From the NCBI GenBank assembly GCA_022376515.1, contig WTXI01000005.1, positions 806,001-870,000 on the forward strand: DNA of 64,000 nucleotides, in the 5' to 3' direction. Below, piece by piece: positions 47,686 through 57,870 of this stretch. The notes under the pieces are model-generated. The model saw only the letters and a program-made list of their open reading frames with translations. It made no database searches and had not been told where the DNA came from. The stretch comes from Lactifluus volemus. Taxonomy: Eukaryota > Basidiomycota > Agaricomycetes > Russulales > Russulaceae. The position numbers and the translations under genes are program-made. Numbering within the stretch: position 1 is the stretch's first letter; each line of letters begins with the position of its first letter.

Positions 47686-49835
47686 TCAAGTGAAAAGCAC
47701 CTCGTTAATACTACTATCGTTCATCCGTGGCTCAGGTGCGGGCTCCTGGGAAACCGCAAGGATATACTGCCAAATTCTATCGGCTAAGTACGCTACCAGC
47801 GGGTGGGACCCATCTGGGTTTCGTGGCATGCTGGACAAGATCTCCGTCTCTGCCTTGCGTCGGGTGAACAACATATGCGTGAGTTCCCTCTTCCAGCGTC
47901 CTGGAAGCTCGCGACGCAGCATTGAGTGCGCCTAGTAGACGAGCCATCATCCTAAACTCGTGCCATAACCGAACTGGAACGAACCTTCCTCTCGTCTGCA
48001 CGTGAAATTGGGATTAACGCGTCCCTGTCAATTCCAAACCTATCTTGAATGAGTACATGTATGAACTGGTGCAAGTGCGAAAAACTCGCGATGTTAGTTC
48101 GGTTGCCCAGACGCCGATGCACTCAACGCGTGGGGCTGCGAGCCTACATGACTCATGACGAAGTGCCGCACTACCAAACTTGTAGACCGAGGCAATGTCA
48201 ACACCATATGCGTCTCCGTCAACAAGTGCAACGACCGGAATTCTAGTGAAAAAAAATAAATACGGAAGGGTTTCGACAAGTGTGATTCGACGTACGTGGA
48301 CGGAAGGTTATCTGACAACATTTTGACCAACTGACGTGTAGCAACGTCAGGATAGCCTTTACCCTATACCCCAGTGATCAGTAGAGGGAACAATGTGAGG
48401 GATGCGTGATACGGTTATCATGATTCCCGTCCCTGGCTGCCCGAAAGGGTGCCGTACGAAGGATAGTTGACAAAGTGTTTGGAATACAGCCTAGTCATGA
48501 GTGAGGCCTTTGATAACCGATATGAAAGAGCGAACGCTGTGCACCTCTTTTTCAACAATTAGGACCCACTTGACATTATTAGAAAACTCAAGGGATTGTA
48601 TATCATCGGCAATGGGGATAAGCGTTCCCTATTCGTGACGAGAGGCAGGATGGTATAGAGCACTGGAGGGAAGACGGAACCCCTTACTTCTGTCTCCGCA
48701 ATCTGAATAACTTCACAACGAACGGTATGAATTGATAAACCGGCGCCGCAAATTAGCCCCTTCGGCGAGGCACGCTTCGAGGATGGGACAAATTTAAGAA
48801 GGTTGACTGCATGCAGATTACGTGCGTATTTACGACGTTCAAGTGGGACCTTCTAGTTTCAATAGTTGCGGCGAGGTCATCGACGAGCTAGTAAGGTGAA
48901 CGCTCCCGCTAATGATTGAGTTGTGCTCAAGGTTAACAACAAACCTTATCCACGACGCTTTGCTTCTTGAATAGTGGGACATCCTTGTAAAACAGATCCC
49001 TTTGGTAAGGTTAGTAACATTTAATGGCTTTTACTCGCATATATGTGCCTTTTGGTAGTCGGGAGTCCGTCCATTATCGCCTCGTGAACCAAATCCGCAA
49101 CGCGGAAGAATTGTGCTAGGAAGTCAGTTTGAGTTGAAGCGGGTTGTTAGTAGTCTCTACCAAAGGGTAAGATGCTTGCACGATTTCCTCTTGGGAAAAA
49201 CTGTGTGCGGGTACCGAGAGTACTGTGATCCTGGATGAGGAACGTACAGAAACAAATGACACGTTATAACAACACACCCGTCGTTTGAAATTTCTTTCGA
49301 TCAATCAATCTGAGCACAAGTTTCCTAGGAGTTTTCGTCTTCCTGCGCAAGACATCCTCGACTTCTCTCTCCGTGGATGGAAGTACGACAGAGAGCTGTT
49401 CCAAAAAATCCACGACCATTGCCTCGATGCGCTGAACTGACCGATACCTTATGGATAGTCAATATAGGTATGCGCCGAAATTTTGCCGACTTACTGAGCA
49501 GTCTTGAGAGATTCCCCGTCAACGGATGCAAACGGAAAGTTGTATGCCAGTGGTCTCAAAACACCCTTGTTTTGAACATGTGTCGCAATTGAAACCGTTC
49601 TCACATCAAGCTCAGATCGACCCTCAGAGTCGGAATCATGAACGAAGTCACTCGATCCGTCGTAATTAGGCAATTCCGAGAAATCCGAGCGTGCGGGATG
49701 TGCCGGCGAGCCTGAGCGGTCCCCAGGATATGAAATGGAATCGTCCAAGTCACGGCCAGCAAACAGATCCAAGAAGGAGTCACAGTCATCTCCAGCTTTG
49801 AGAGCGAGCCAAGCATATCGAGAGAGAGACGACAA
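47686..49835 (-). CDS. SPO11: Meiotic DNA double-strand-break protein Spo11 (TopoVI-A family)
   Basis: Spo11 makes meiotic breaks by a topoisomerase-like transesterification. The gene is cut into many short exons. In order they read an acidic N-terminal part (LALKAGDDCDSFLDLFAGRD), IEAMVVDFLEQLSVVLPSTE, AQFFRVADLVHEAIMDGL, PTTKR, then DLFYKDVPLFKKQSVVDK with the catalytic Tyr in the FY pair, LVDDLAATIETRRSHLNV, SKGLICGAGLSIHT, LIPIADDIQSLEFSNNVK, WVLIVEKE, AVFQTLCQLSF, GKGYPDVATRQLVKMLSDNL, the Toprim metal site IPVVALVDGDAYGVDIASVY, KFGSAALRHES, RVECIGVWATEL, DRDALIPISRADERK and RWKRELTHMLFTRRKAETEI. The true ATG is uncertain: the frame opens after an acceptor near 49848, and an upstream exon may start at 50032. 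The R/D split near 48990-49050 uses a GC-type or damaged donor. The function call is strong. Confidence 0.88.
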
Positions 49836-50281
49836 TAGCCACTAATCAAATCATTTCCCTATTTAGGTCAATGAGACGACAAATCATCATGTGACGAGTA
49901 GAACGGTAAGAGCCCCGATAAAAAGGACAGACAAATAACAAGGTTAGTGTAGCTATACTAAGGGTAGTTACTTTACCTGCATGTACTGTAGCACGGGGTC
50001 TCAAAAAAAAAGTGTACCTTTTTTGACGGCATAGCATTGTTCGGATGAGGTGGAGGGCGCTAATTGATAAAGCGCGCAAAAGCGCGACGCGTTTGTTTGG
50101 CTTGTTTGTTATCCACGAGCACGGCAGGCAGCTAGCTAGCCTGCCTGCCAGCCTGCAACATCAACGACTACTTGTAGTCTGCCAGCGATCGCACGACGGC
50201 GAACTTTCGTCGTCAAGTCCGTCTGCTGTTTTCTTGACAGTCCGGTGTCTGTTTCGTTCACACTTCTTGACCCCACCCAAC
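49836..50281. other. Divergent promoter region of SPO11 and DBF4
   Basis: About 0.45 kb between divergent SPO11 and DBF4. It contains a full MCB site and flanking GCGCG motifs. A candidate short first SPO11 exon (ATG at 50032) lies inside. Confidence 0.5.
50073..50092 (+). promoter_or_regulatory. MCB (ACGCGT) element between SPO11 and DBF4
   Basis: A palindromic ACGCGT lies at 50087-50092, preceded by two GCGCG-type motifs within 15 bp. It is 190 bp before the DBF4 ATG. MCB sites mark G1/S and, in fission yeast, premeiotic S-phase genes. Use by DBF4, SPO11 or both is inferred. Confidence 0.5.
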
Positions 50282-52424
50282 ATGGCTACCCTCACCCGTC
50301 GTCCTCTCGAAGGAAAGCGTTCTCTCCCACAAGTCATATCTACAGGTTCTCCCCTCGTTCGCTTATCAATGCGCTCTCTTTCTTCAACTGCAAAGCGCCC
50401 TCGCTCTCCGGATGCTCTTGATTCTCAACAATCTCTCAATTCAAAGCGACCCAAGCCGGTCCCACCATCCCCCTCTGTCACCCCAGCCTTGCAAGAGGAA
50501 GAGTCAAAACTGAAGACAGAAAACGCGCTGAACGTGAAGCTCAAAAGGAGGAGTTCCGCGTCAAGTACACTCGTGCTTTTCCCAAGTTTTCTTTCTACCT
50601 TCACTGGGACGTGTCCGAGGGGGGTCCAGACGCAAGAGAGAGGTTGCAGGCTAGAATCAACCATTTGGATGCTGTGAGTTTTGATTACATTTTCACACAT
50701 TGATGCTGACTCTGACCCGATTGGGACAGCGAGTTGAAGACTTCTTCTCCAAGGATAACATCACCCATTTTATCACAAATCTCCCTATCCCCCAGGACGA
50801 TATTACGACCAACAATAATAAGGAGAATCTGTTGGCCTTGGCTTCCCGGACCCAAGCATGTTAAAGAGTCCCATTCGACTCAAGGGTCGGTACGTCTGGT
50901 TTGAGGTAGTCGTAGCTCGGATCACAACCTGAACGTTTGTTGTTAGTCACATCGAGGATCTACCCATTGCCAACGATGATCGGCTCTTGCTCAAGGCTGT
51001 CGAGTGGAAGATGAAGATATGGACTGTGGCTAAGCTTGAAAGTGTCTTGGATCGATGTCAGACTCCTGTGAGCCCGGAGCTCTCCAGGACAGGCCCTACG
51101 ACTAGCGCACCCCAGACTCTATCCGTCTCCTTCAATCAGAACGCGTACATGGGACTACCGAACGGGATCCTAATGAAAAACGCCTTGGCTTTCACTATTT
51201 TTCCAAGAACTCGTATTTCATTCTTGTCGAAGATTTGAATGATGAACTTGCAACAATTCATGCATTAGATTATCCGATCAAGAAAGGACGTGACGGCAAA
51301 GAATACGGTGACTGGCCCATACTGTACTGTCACCCACGGGCGCGTGGGCCATTTATTGAATTTGACAAAACCGAGGCTCGGCGAGCAGAGCGCGCTGAAC
51401 GACAAGAAAGGGCGCGTGAACAGGAACGTGTCCGACGTGCGGCGAAGCTGCGCGAGCACGAGATGCAGAGGAAGGTCCATGCAGATCGCCTGCAGGCGAA
51501 GAAGACCGGAGACTTGCGGCGCTCAGTATCCATGGTCAACTTGCACCGACGGTTGTCTGTAGGCGAAGACGGACGACCACTGCAGAATTTCATCGACCCT
51601 GACGCGGAGGCAGGAGATACATACGAGTCTGCTAACGCGTCTGGCTACCTAGCATCCGGCTATATGGCTGCATCGGGAAATAGCATGGCGATCACATCAA
51701 CGACGGGGACTACGTCTACATCTGGCCGCTCAATCCGCGGTGCCTCGCAAATGCCCCCTGCGTTACGCGAGCGGTTACAGCAGCAAATCGTGACTTCTCG
51801 TAAGGTTGGTTTAGGTAGTCATGCGGGACAAAAGGAGAACGATAAGGAGCATAAGGGAGACATGGGCCCACCCCCTGCGATCCCCGAACGCAGATTGCTG
51901 CGGAAAAGCAAGAGTACGAATACGATGCGGTTGCCCAAGCGCGAAGAGACTACTAAACCAGGGTATTGTGAATGCTGCCGCATGAAGTTTGATGACTTCC
52001 AAAAGGTACGCATCGTCACGCATAACGCAAAGATCGCGTCGTCTCATCTGACGCATATAAACAGCATGTTGTAGATCGCAAACACCGGAAATACGCCACG
52101 AACTCCGAGAACTTCATTCAGCTGGACTATTTGCTCGACCGTGTCCGACGACAGACGCGGGCGGAGTTTTTGGAAAGCAGATCTCGTACCTCGGCAGCTC
52201 GCCCACCCGACACCCACAACGTCATAGCTGACGATAGCGCGTCTTTTAGCAGCTGCACCCAGGCGCCTGACGGTGATGCGCTACGATTTTCCTCGAGCCA
52301 AGAAGTATCCGACTATCTGCCACAGCCCTATAAAGGCGCGGTATGGGATGAGTTGGGCGAGCCCTTACTCGATGCGGACACGGATCCAGGAGAAAAGAAA
52401 ATCGCCGACGCTATGGATATGTGA
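50282..52424 (+). CDS. DBF4: Dbf4/Dfp1 regulatory subunit of the Cdc7/Hsk1 kinase
   Basis: This subunit activates Cdc7 (Hsk1) to phosphorylate MCM and start replication; it is also needed for meiotic breaks in yeasts. ATG at 50282 (MATLTRRPLEGKRSLPQ). Motif N, a BRCT-like module, reads AFPKFSFYLHWDVSEGG, then ARINHLDA, RVEDFFSKDNITHFITNLP, HIEDLPIANDDRLLLKAVEW and KMKIWTVAKLESVLD. Motif M follows (DWPILYCHPRARGPFIEFDK), then a charged Arg/Glu helix, a disordered region, and the DBF-type zinc finger motif C: PGYCECCRMKFDDFQ then HVVDRKHRKYA, a CCHH finger split by an intron. The protein ends EKKIADAMDM. One frame break in the A4 run at 50506-50509 separates the first ~75 residues from motif N. 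All three Dbf4 motifs are present. Confidence 0.92.
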
Positions 52425-53488
52425 CGCGGCTGCATTGGTGCCGTATGATGATGACTTTTTGAATTGCACTCACCCATTGGACCAGTATATCGCATACCTC
52501 ACTTGTATACTGTATTATCATCAACTTACTCTCAGCACGGTGTGCGAGTACATCCCGCTTATTTTCCACGGACATTTTAATACCACCACACACATGTACT
52601 TGCTGACTTGTGTAACTGGCTCTCTTAAAACAAATTGGAAACTGGTAACCTGGTGTAGATGACCTATTCTGGGCAAACGGCAATCATCGCCGCGAACACC
52701 ACGAACATTGTGGTGTCTTTATCCTTCGGTCTTCTCCCCGAAACAATTTCTTTCCCAAGTTACACAGGATGAACTGCCACGTCGACAACTCGTCTTTCCC
52801 CAACATCAGGCGACGGTGAAATTAATGGGACTTGAAGATGAGACGCACAGTAACAGGGCGCGCAAGAGATGGGAAAGGAGGCCATTCGGTGCTGCCAACT
52901 AGATTGTATTCACAATATTTTAGTCCGTTTGCAGCCAAATACAGCTAGTGACGATATGAAACGTAGAAATGAGGTGAAACGAATATTAGTATTGGCATCA
53001 ATGGTATCGCGTCGAGATAGCGTTCTCGACGCAAGTGCCGCCCGGTATGGCCGCGCTCATCTGTAAAATATTAAGTGAAACGAACTGCAAAGAGTATCAG
53101 TCCGATATAATCGCAAGGTGGTATAGTAAAACGACACGGGCGATCGCCCCCGCCGGCGAACGCAGAGGTAATAATGGTAAGCGGGGAACGATCGGGTTGC
53201 CCTCAGGGTCCTCCTCTCTCCGCATACCTTCCAATCAGTCCTTCCTTCCCAGCATGTCCTCCCAAACCGCTAAGACCCAACAGTCAGCCTATGACTCTAT
53301 GAAAGTTCGACGAACAGGGAACATGATGATTGATTTTGTCTTCATCTTTACTAGTCACGTGTTGCGGAAATATAAATCTGATTTAAAATATTCATGATTG
53401 ATCACGCGTGGATAATTGGATAGTGTGTGGTATATTGGTGGTCCGAAAGTAGCGAGAATCAATTAAATAAATGCCGTGAAGCATTCCC
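52425..53488. other. Convergent intergenic region
   Basis: About 1.06 kb after DBF4. A plus-strand frame of 120 codons (53035-53397) is present but has no start context, intron partners or recognised family. I do not call a gene here. Confidence 0.45.
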
Positions 53489-54502
53489 TTACTGGATCGT
53501 GACAGTGAGAAGCTTTACGACACCGTCGGTGGGAATGCCTGTCACATGGCCGATCAGATAGGCCTAGGAACTTGAAGGATATCACAAATAATGCTGTACC
53601 ATGGTTTATTCCCACTGAGCCAGGCTGAAGGAGACCAGTAAGATTCTGCTCGGTGGTCCAGTACGTGACACCTCCGAAACTTGTCTTTCTAACAGCAGAA
53701 GCCACAAGTTTGTCGCTGAGAGGTAGATCAATGTGTCGAGCCCTCACATGCGCATTGGGTAAGTGTTTACTCACCGGCCAATATCATAGCCATTAGGAGA
53801 GATGTCGTGGCCTTCTAAAAGATCCTAGAAGCATGAGTAACCTAGATAACTGCTGAGAAAGGCGACGACTACTACCTCTTCTTGGGAAACACTAGCATCA
53901 GGTGCTCGACATATTAGTAGGAGAAAAAGGACGGGCCCACGCACGCTAAGAACAAGGCACCGGTGTTGGCAGTCGGTCCATTTTGGCGGAACATTCGGAG
54001 GTGGTTTCCGCCAACAAGACTTTCCAAGCACGTGCCAAGTGACGTGGAGCCGAAATCCTCTCGAAGCTCGATGGTCTGGTTAACGAACCCATGACTGTCC
54101 CCAAGGTCCGCAGATTGAGGATCTCCTAGATGCGCGCCAAAACACTCCGTCGAGCTGGGGGCCAACTCCAGTAAGTAACCTGCTAAGGGTCAAGGTATGA
54201 AGTAGTAGTGGCTTACAGTCCAAGTGCTCTCGCAAATTTGAGAAACCCGTCATCAGTAAGTACGTTGGGTGAGCTCAGCCCCGAAATGACGACCTAGTAG
54301 ATGGTTGTGCTCGCAATGATAAAGCCACTGAAAGAATGCATTACATTCAGGGGTTCTCCCAGGCCATTGCTGTGTTGTCGAGCCATGAACCACCGCCGTG
54401 TGTTGGATTGAAGAAGGCCTCGCCGAGTTGTCGTGGTAGTACATGGGCACGAGCAACTCGGGCACTGGCGTACAACAGAACAACAAGAGAGAAGGGAGCC
54501 AT
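53489..54502 (-). CDS. Secreted protein of unknown function (conserved in agaricomycetes)
   Basis: The start MAPFSLVVLLYASARVARAH at 54502 gives a typical signal peptide with cleavage likely after ARA. The mature part, over about five exons, contains FFNPTHGGGSWLDN, NVIISGLSSPNVLTDDGFLK (frame-dependent), STECFGAHLGDPQSADLGD, VNQTIELREDFGSTSLGTC, LESLVGGNHLRMFRQNGPTA, NTGALFLAVSQEEDL, GHDISPNGYDIG, SFGGVTYWTTEQNLTGLLQ, GINHGTA and HVTGIPTDGVVKLLTVTIQ. Several Asn-x-Thr sites (VNQT, QNLT) fit secretion. I recall proteins of this pattern in wood-decay fungi, without assigned function. Intron edges are approximate, and one or two one-base frame shifts may be present. No catalytic motif was recognised. 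Confidence 0.7.
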
Positions 54503-56121
54503 GAAAGATGGTATGTGTGGGGAGACGCCGGGCTTGAAACCACGGACATAGATCTGCAAGCTGAGGTGTACTCTTATAGGCTGGAGCCTTGAGGGAAACG
54601 AAAAGAACAAGGTGCTCCGTTTCTACACTGAATCCGTGGCATCCCATCGGGGGCAGTTACTACATGATCAGGTCGGTCCACAAATATACCGCGTAGCGGT
54701 GCAACTCTTCTTCCTGGTGACTTATGTGACACGATAGAAGCGATCGACGACAAGATAGATGCACATGAAGGTCGCTGCAATGGAATATCCGCTGCGCCGA
54801 GGCCCGAGGGCCCGAGAATGTCCCATAACGGGTAAGTATAAAAGAGATCCGTGATCCCTGCTTTGTGCATTGCCCTGACCAGCAGCCGAAGGGGTAATTG
54901 CGATGATCACAAACATAGACGTCGATCAAGACGATTGGTTTGTTACGGAAGACGGCCAGATCATATTCTGTTCAAGGACACGAGCAGTTCATCATGCATC
55001 ACGATCAGTGTAAGCGAGTCTGAGGTAAAATTTCCCTTACGCTTTCATCGAGACGTTCGTCACTACAACTCTAATAGTGCGACAAAGTCGCATTAGTGCT
55101 TTGTCCTGTGTGCACAAACATTGATGTGCGGTTGGTGGTTGCTCGAAGTCCCTACAATAGGAACGAATTTGGCTTCAGTCATAAGGTTTTGACAGGCGAT
55201 ACATCACTGTTCCCACCCGCTGGCATGGGGAACGACGCTGATGGGAACACTACAAAGATTACGGAGTGCCTTGGTCACGGCAAGGGTCACGGTTAACATT
55301 TGTTGGCATCTCTGATGTAGATAACGTGAGGCTGGGCACCGGTCACGCAACCGGATGCTTACAATAATGATTTCACCCCTGGATGCCCAAGTGCATGAGG
55401 GAAGTAGAGGGGAAATAACCCGTACGTATCAGTTGGCTATTCAGTCGCATCCTGCCGGGCCGTAGTGCGCGGAAGTGTCGGTGTTGGATTGTGCATTGTG
55501 CTTCTTAACCGAGTTTAGAAGGAAATACGTAAGAAAGAAAGGCGCGCGTCAAATTGGTCAAGTTCAGGTCTCAGTCGTGCCTTGACCGAACACAGTGTCT
55601 CAAATGCTATGTTGCCCATGCACAGCATCCCATCACCTTTGATAAGATCGGCATGGTTTCTATGAGCATTTGTTATCACATCAAAAGAAAAATGGCCACG
55701 TAGAACCTTTTAATTAGTTTCAGTCGGTTCCATGAATCATGAATTGGGGAGGGCGTAACACGGGTCACGTCACGCTTAGAATGAACAACTAAGTTCCCAA
55801 GTTCAGCGAACATCTCGCCAACGTCTCCCTTGTCTGACCATCATCCAGCGACAAGGGCAAATTTTCTTTGCGAGGTTTTGAAGCACCTCTTATCCTTCCG
55901 CTTAATCCTTCCCGATTGGGATTCGACACAGGTGCTCCATTCAAAGTTTTCCTGATATCGTGGTCCCAGCGCCCCTGTGACAGCTAGAACGGCGCAAACA
56001 CTCAATACTCCGCATCGTTGACTTAAGAAACCTGTTAGTACGCCTATATTTGTCTAGTCTGACCATTCACAAATTTATGGCATGGGTTCAAAATTATTCA
56101 TTCCTTTGCTAGGTCACTAAG
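54503..56121. other. Long divergent intergenic region
   Basis: About 1.6 kb between the secreted-protein start and the zinc-cluster factor start. It should hold both promoters. A possible small coding segment at 54897-55296 is listed separately. The part 55300-56121 has no frame or repeat that I can support. Confidence 0.45.
54897..55296 (+). pseudogene. Possible remnant or short secreted-protein coding segment
   Basis: Two plus-strand frames look protein-like: ILFKDTSSSSCITISVSESE (about 54960-55030) and VLTGDTSLFPPAGMGNDADG to CLGHGKGHG with a stop at 55294-55296. They are in different frames and no convincing donor/acceptor pair joins them. No signal peptide is seen. It may be a decayed gene, a badly resolved small gene or chance. 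Confidence 0.2.
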
Positions 56122-57638
56122 ATGGCGGAACCCCGAGCGAGATCCGAATCTCTTGGAGATTCCACGGAGGATAATCCGCTAACTATTCGGCTCCCTAACC
56201 CAAGGTCCTTTCTCGCCCGTCAGTCTCAGTGGAAAGGACGTAGAGGAAAGCCAAGATGCGATCATTGCCGTCTCAATAATCTCAAGGTGAGTGGTGGTCT
56301 CGAACCCGGTTCCTCCCACGTTAATCTAGAGTAGTGCGACAGAGTATTGCCAACTTGTAATCACTGCTCCTGGGCAAATAGAGAGTGCAAGTACACTCCC
56401 TTACCAACCCCTGCCCATCGCGGGATCCCACGGTGTGATCGGTGCCGTTTTCACAATCTCAAAGTTTGTCCAATACCCCCTCCAATATTATTGAACTGAT
56501 CCCTTGATTCACAGTGCGATAGGAACCTACCAGTTTGCAACCACTGTATGGAAGATGATGGGACAGAATGCAACTACACTCCAAAGAAGCGACATAAAGT
56601 ACCGACTGACCATGCCTTGCCTGTCAAGGATCGAACCCCAGTACCCTACGCCACCAAAAGCGCGTCATTTTTGGTCTCTGACTTGCCTGAAGAGGAATCA
56701 TTTACTACCGGTAATTGGATCGCGGAGCATCCTGAAGGCGCCAGAGGGACTTTGTCTGTTGGTATACACGAGATTGAGTCCACAGGTTCCCAGAATTCAG
56801 ACAATGAGGACGACAATATGGAGGAAGATAACTCTCCGGGGAAACCCGGAGCACTTTCCAGGAATGACCAGTCAAAGTCAGGGGGCGAACCTTTGGGAAC
56901 TCGATTTCAGTACGATGGTGCGCACACCACGATCCGCCACATAGAGCCATGGTACCATTCGGACTTCGCCCCTCTCCCACGTACTGTGTTGCAAGGGATT
57001 CGCACGGCCAATCCATCAGAGATGCCAATTCGGCATGACTACGACAAGGCGCTTTGGAAGTTCCTGTCCGAGTTACCTGCGGAGTTTCGTGAGATCTCTG
57101 CTTTTGCTCCAGATGAATACTCTGGACTTGCCCAAGCCATCGAGAAGGGGGATACGTCCACGCTTTCGGAGCGTGTTAGGTCCTGGGTGGCGCATCATCA
57201 CGTGCGCATGGGCTCGCGGAAGTACCATCTACTTTTGCTTCCCCGTGAACAATATTTTGCCATCCGCCTGGAAAAGGAGGATAAACTCAGGAATGAGTTC
57301 ATCGCCGAAGTCGATGGGGACGTCTTCCTGAGCAAGCCATCTTCCGGAAGTAATGAAGGCAAGCAAGCCGTTCGGGAGGGTGCGAATGCGTTCATTCGAG
57401 TACCCGTGTCACCACAGATATACGACGTACTGGTTTACGCCCATAAGGGCCACTCGACTCCTACGACTACTCTTTCTCAGATAAGGCAGGCGGGTATCGT
57501 GAGTCAAATGTCCCGCTATGTTCGTTTGATTTGATGATAAACTGTTCTTGGCAGGGTTCTATCACTTGGCCTATGATTGAGTTATTTCATCGTCTTTGCC
57601 CCGTATGCACTTCCCGATCAAAAGTTGCTACACATTGA
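56122..57638 (+). CDS. Transcription factor with two Zn2Cys6 clusters and an integrase-like HHCC tail
   Basis: ATG at 56122. Two Zn(II)2Cys6 clusters lie in tandem at about residues 45-110: CDHCRLNNLK-C-DRVLPTC-NHC-..-C and CDRCRFHNLK-C-DRNLPVC-NHC-..-C. Each is split by a phase-0 intron after NLK (donors near 56287 and 56464). A disordered acidic region follows (EDDNMEEDNSPGKP), then a helical domain (YDKALWKFLSELPAEFREIS, IEKGDTSTLSERVRSWVAHH, PREQYFAIRLEKEDKLRNEF). The C-terminus, after an intron at about 57499-57554, reads YAHKGHSTPTTTLSQIRQ, GITWP-type and PMIELFHRLCPVC, matching the HHCC zinc-binding domain that precedes retroelement integrase cores. No integrase core follows. It is likely a DNA-binding regulator; targets are unknown. 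TGA 57636-57638. Confidence 0.78.
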
Positions 57639-57862
57639 GAGGCCTTGAGTCCCCTCCAGTAGGGTAAATCTCTCACAGCCATCATCATTAATTTATCGGT
57701 TCCCACGGGCACATGTACAGTATAGTGGATACCATCTTTCTCATCGGGCACGACGTCGATAAGCATGTTCACTTTCCCTCTTCTGGGTAGCTTGGCGCCT
57801 TGTACGTATATCTGTGATCCGCAAATATGGACCTCCATTTTATTTTTTTCTGAGCGTGCCAT
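57587..57862 (-). CDS. Possible 91-codon gene overlapping the zinc-cluster factor 3' end
   Basis: An ATG-initiated frame lies 8 bp downstream of the PP2C stop on the same strand and overlaps the last exon of the transcription factor in antisense. The protein (MARSEKNKMEVHICGSQIYV then QGAKLPRRGKVNMLIDVVPD and HYTVHVPVGTDKLMMMAVRD) has the look of a beta-rich small domain rather than random sequence. I recognise no family. It could be a separate gene, a remnant, or a chance frame. Confidence 0.3.
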   Translation of the reverse strand: MARSEKNKMEVHICGSQIYVQGAKLPRRGKVNMLIDVVPDEKDGIHYTVHVPVGTDKLMMMAVRDLPYWRGLKASQCVATFDREVHTGQRR

Positions 57863-57870
57863 GTGGGTTT

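Noticed and set aside
53035..53397. Plus-strand frame of 120 codons after DBF4
   Set aside because: Basic, low-information sequence with no intron partners or family signature; it lies in a convergent spacer.
56620..56655. B-box-like GGGGTTCGATCC on the minus strand
   Set aside because: It lies inside a coding exon of the zinc-cluster factor, the flanks do not form a T-stem, and no A-box is placed correctly.
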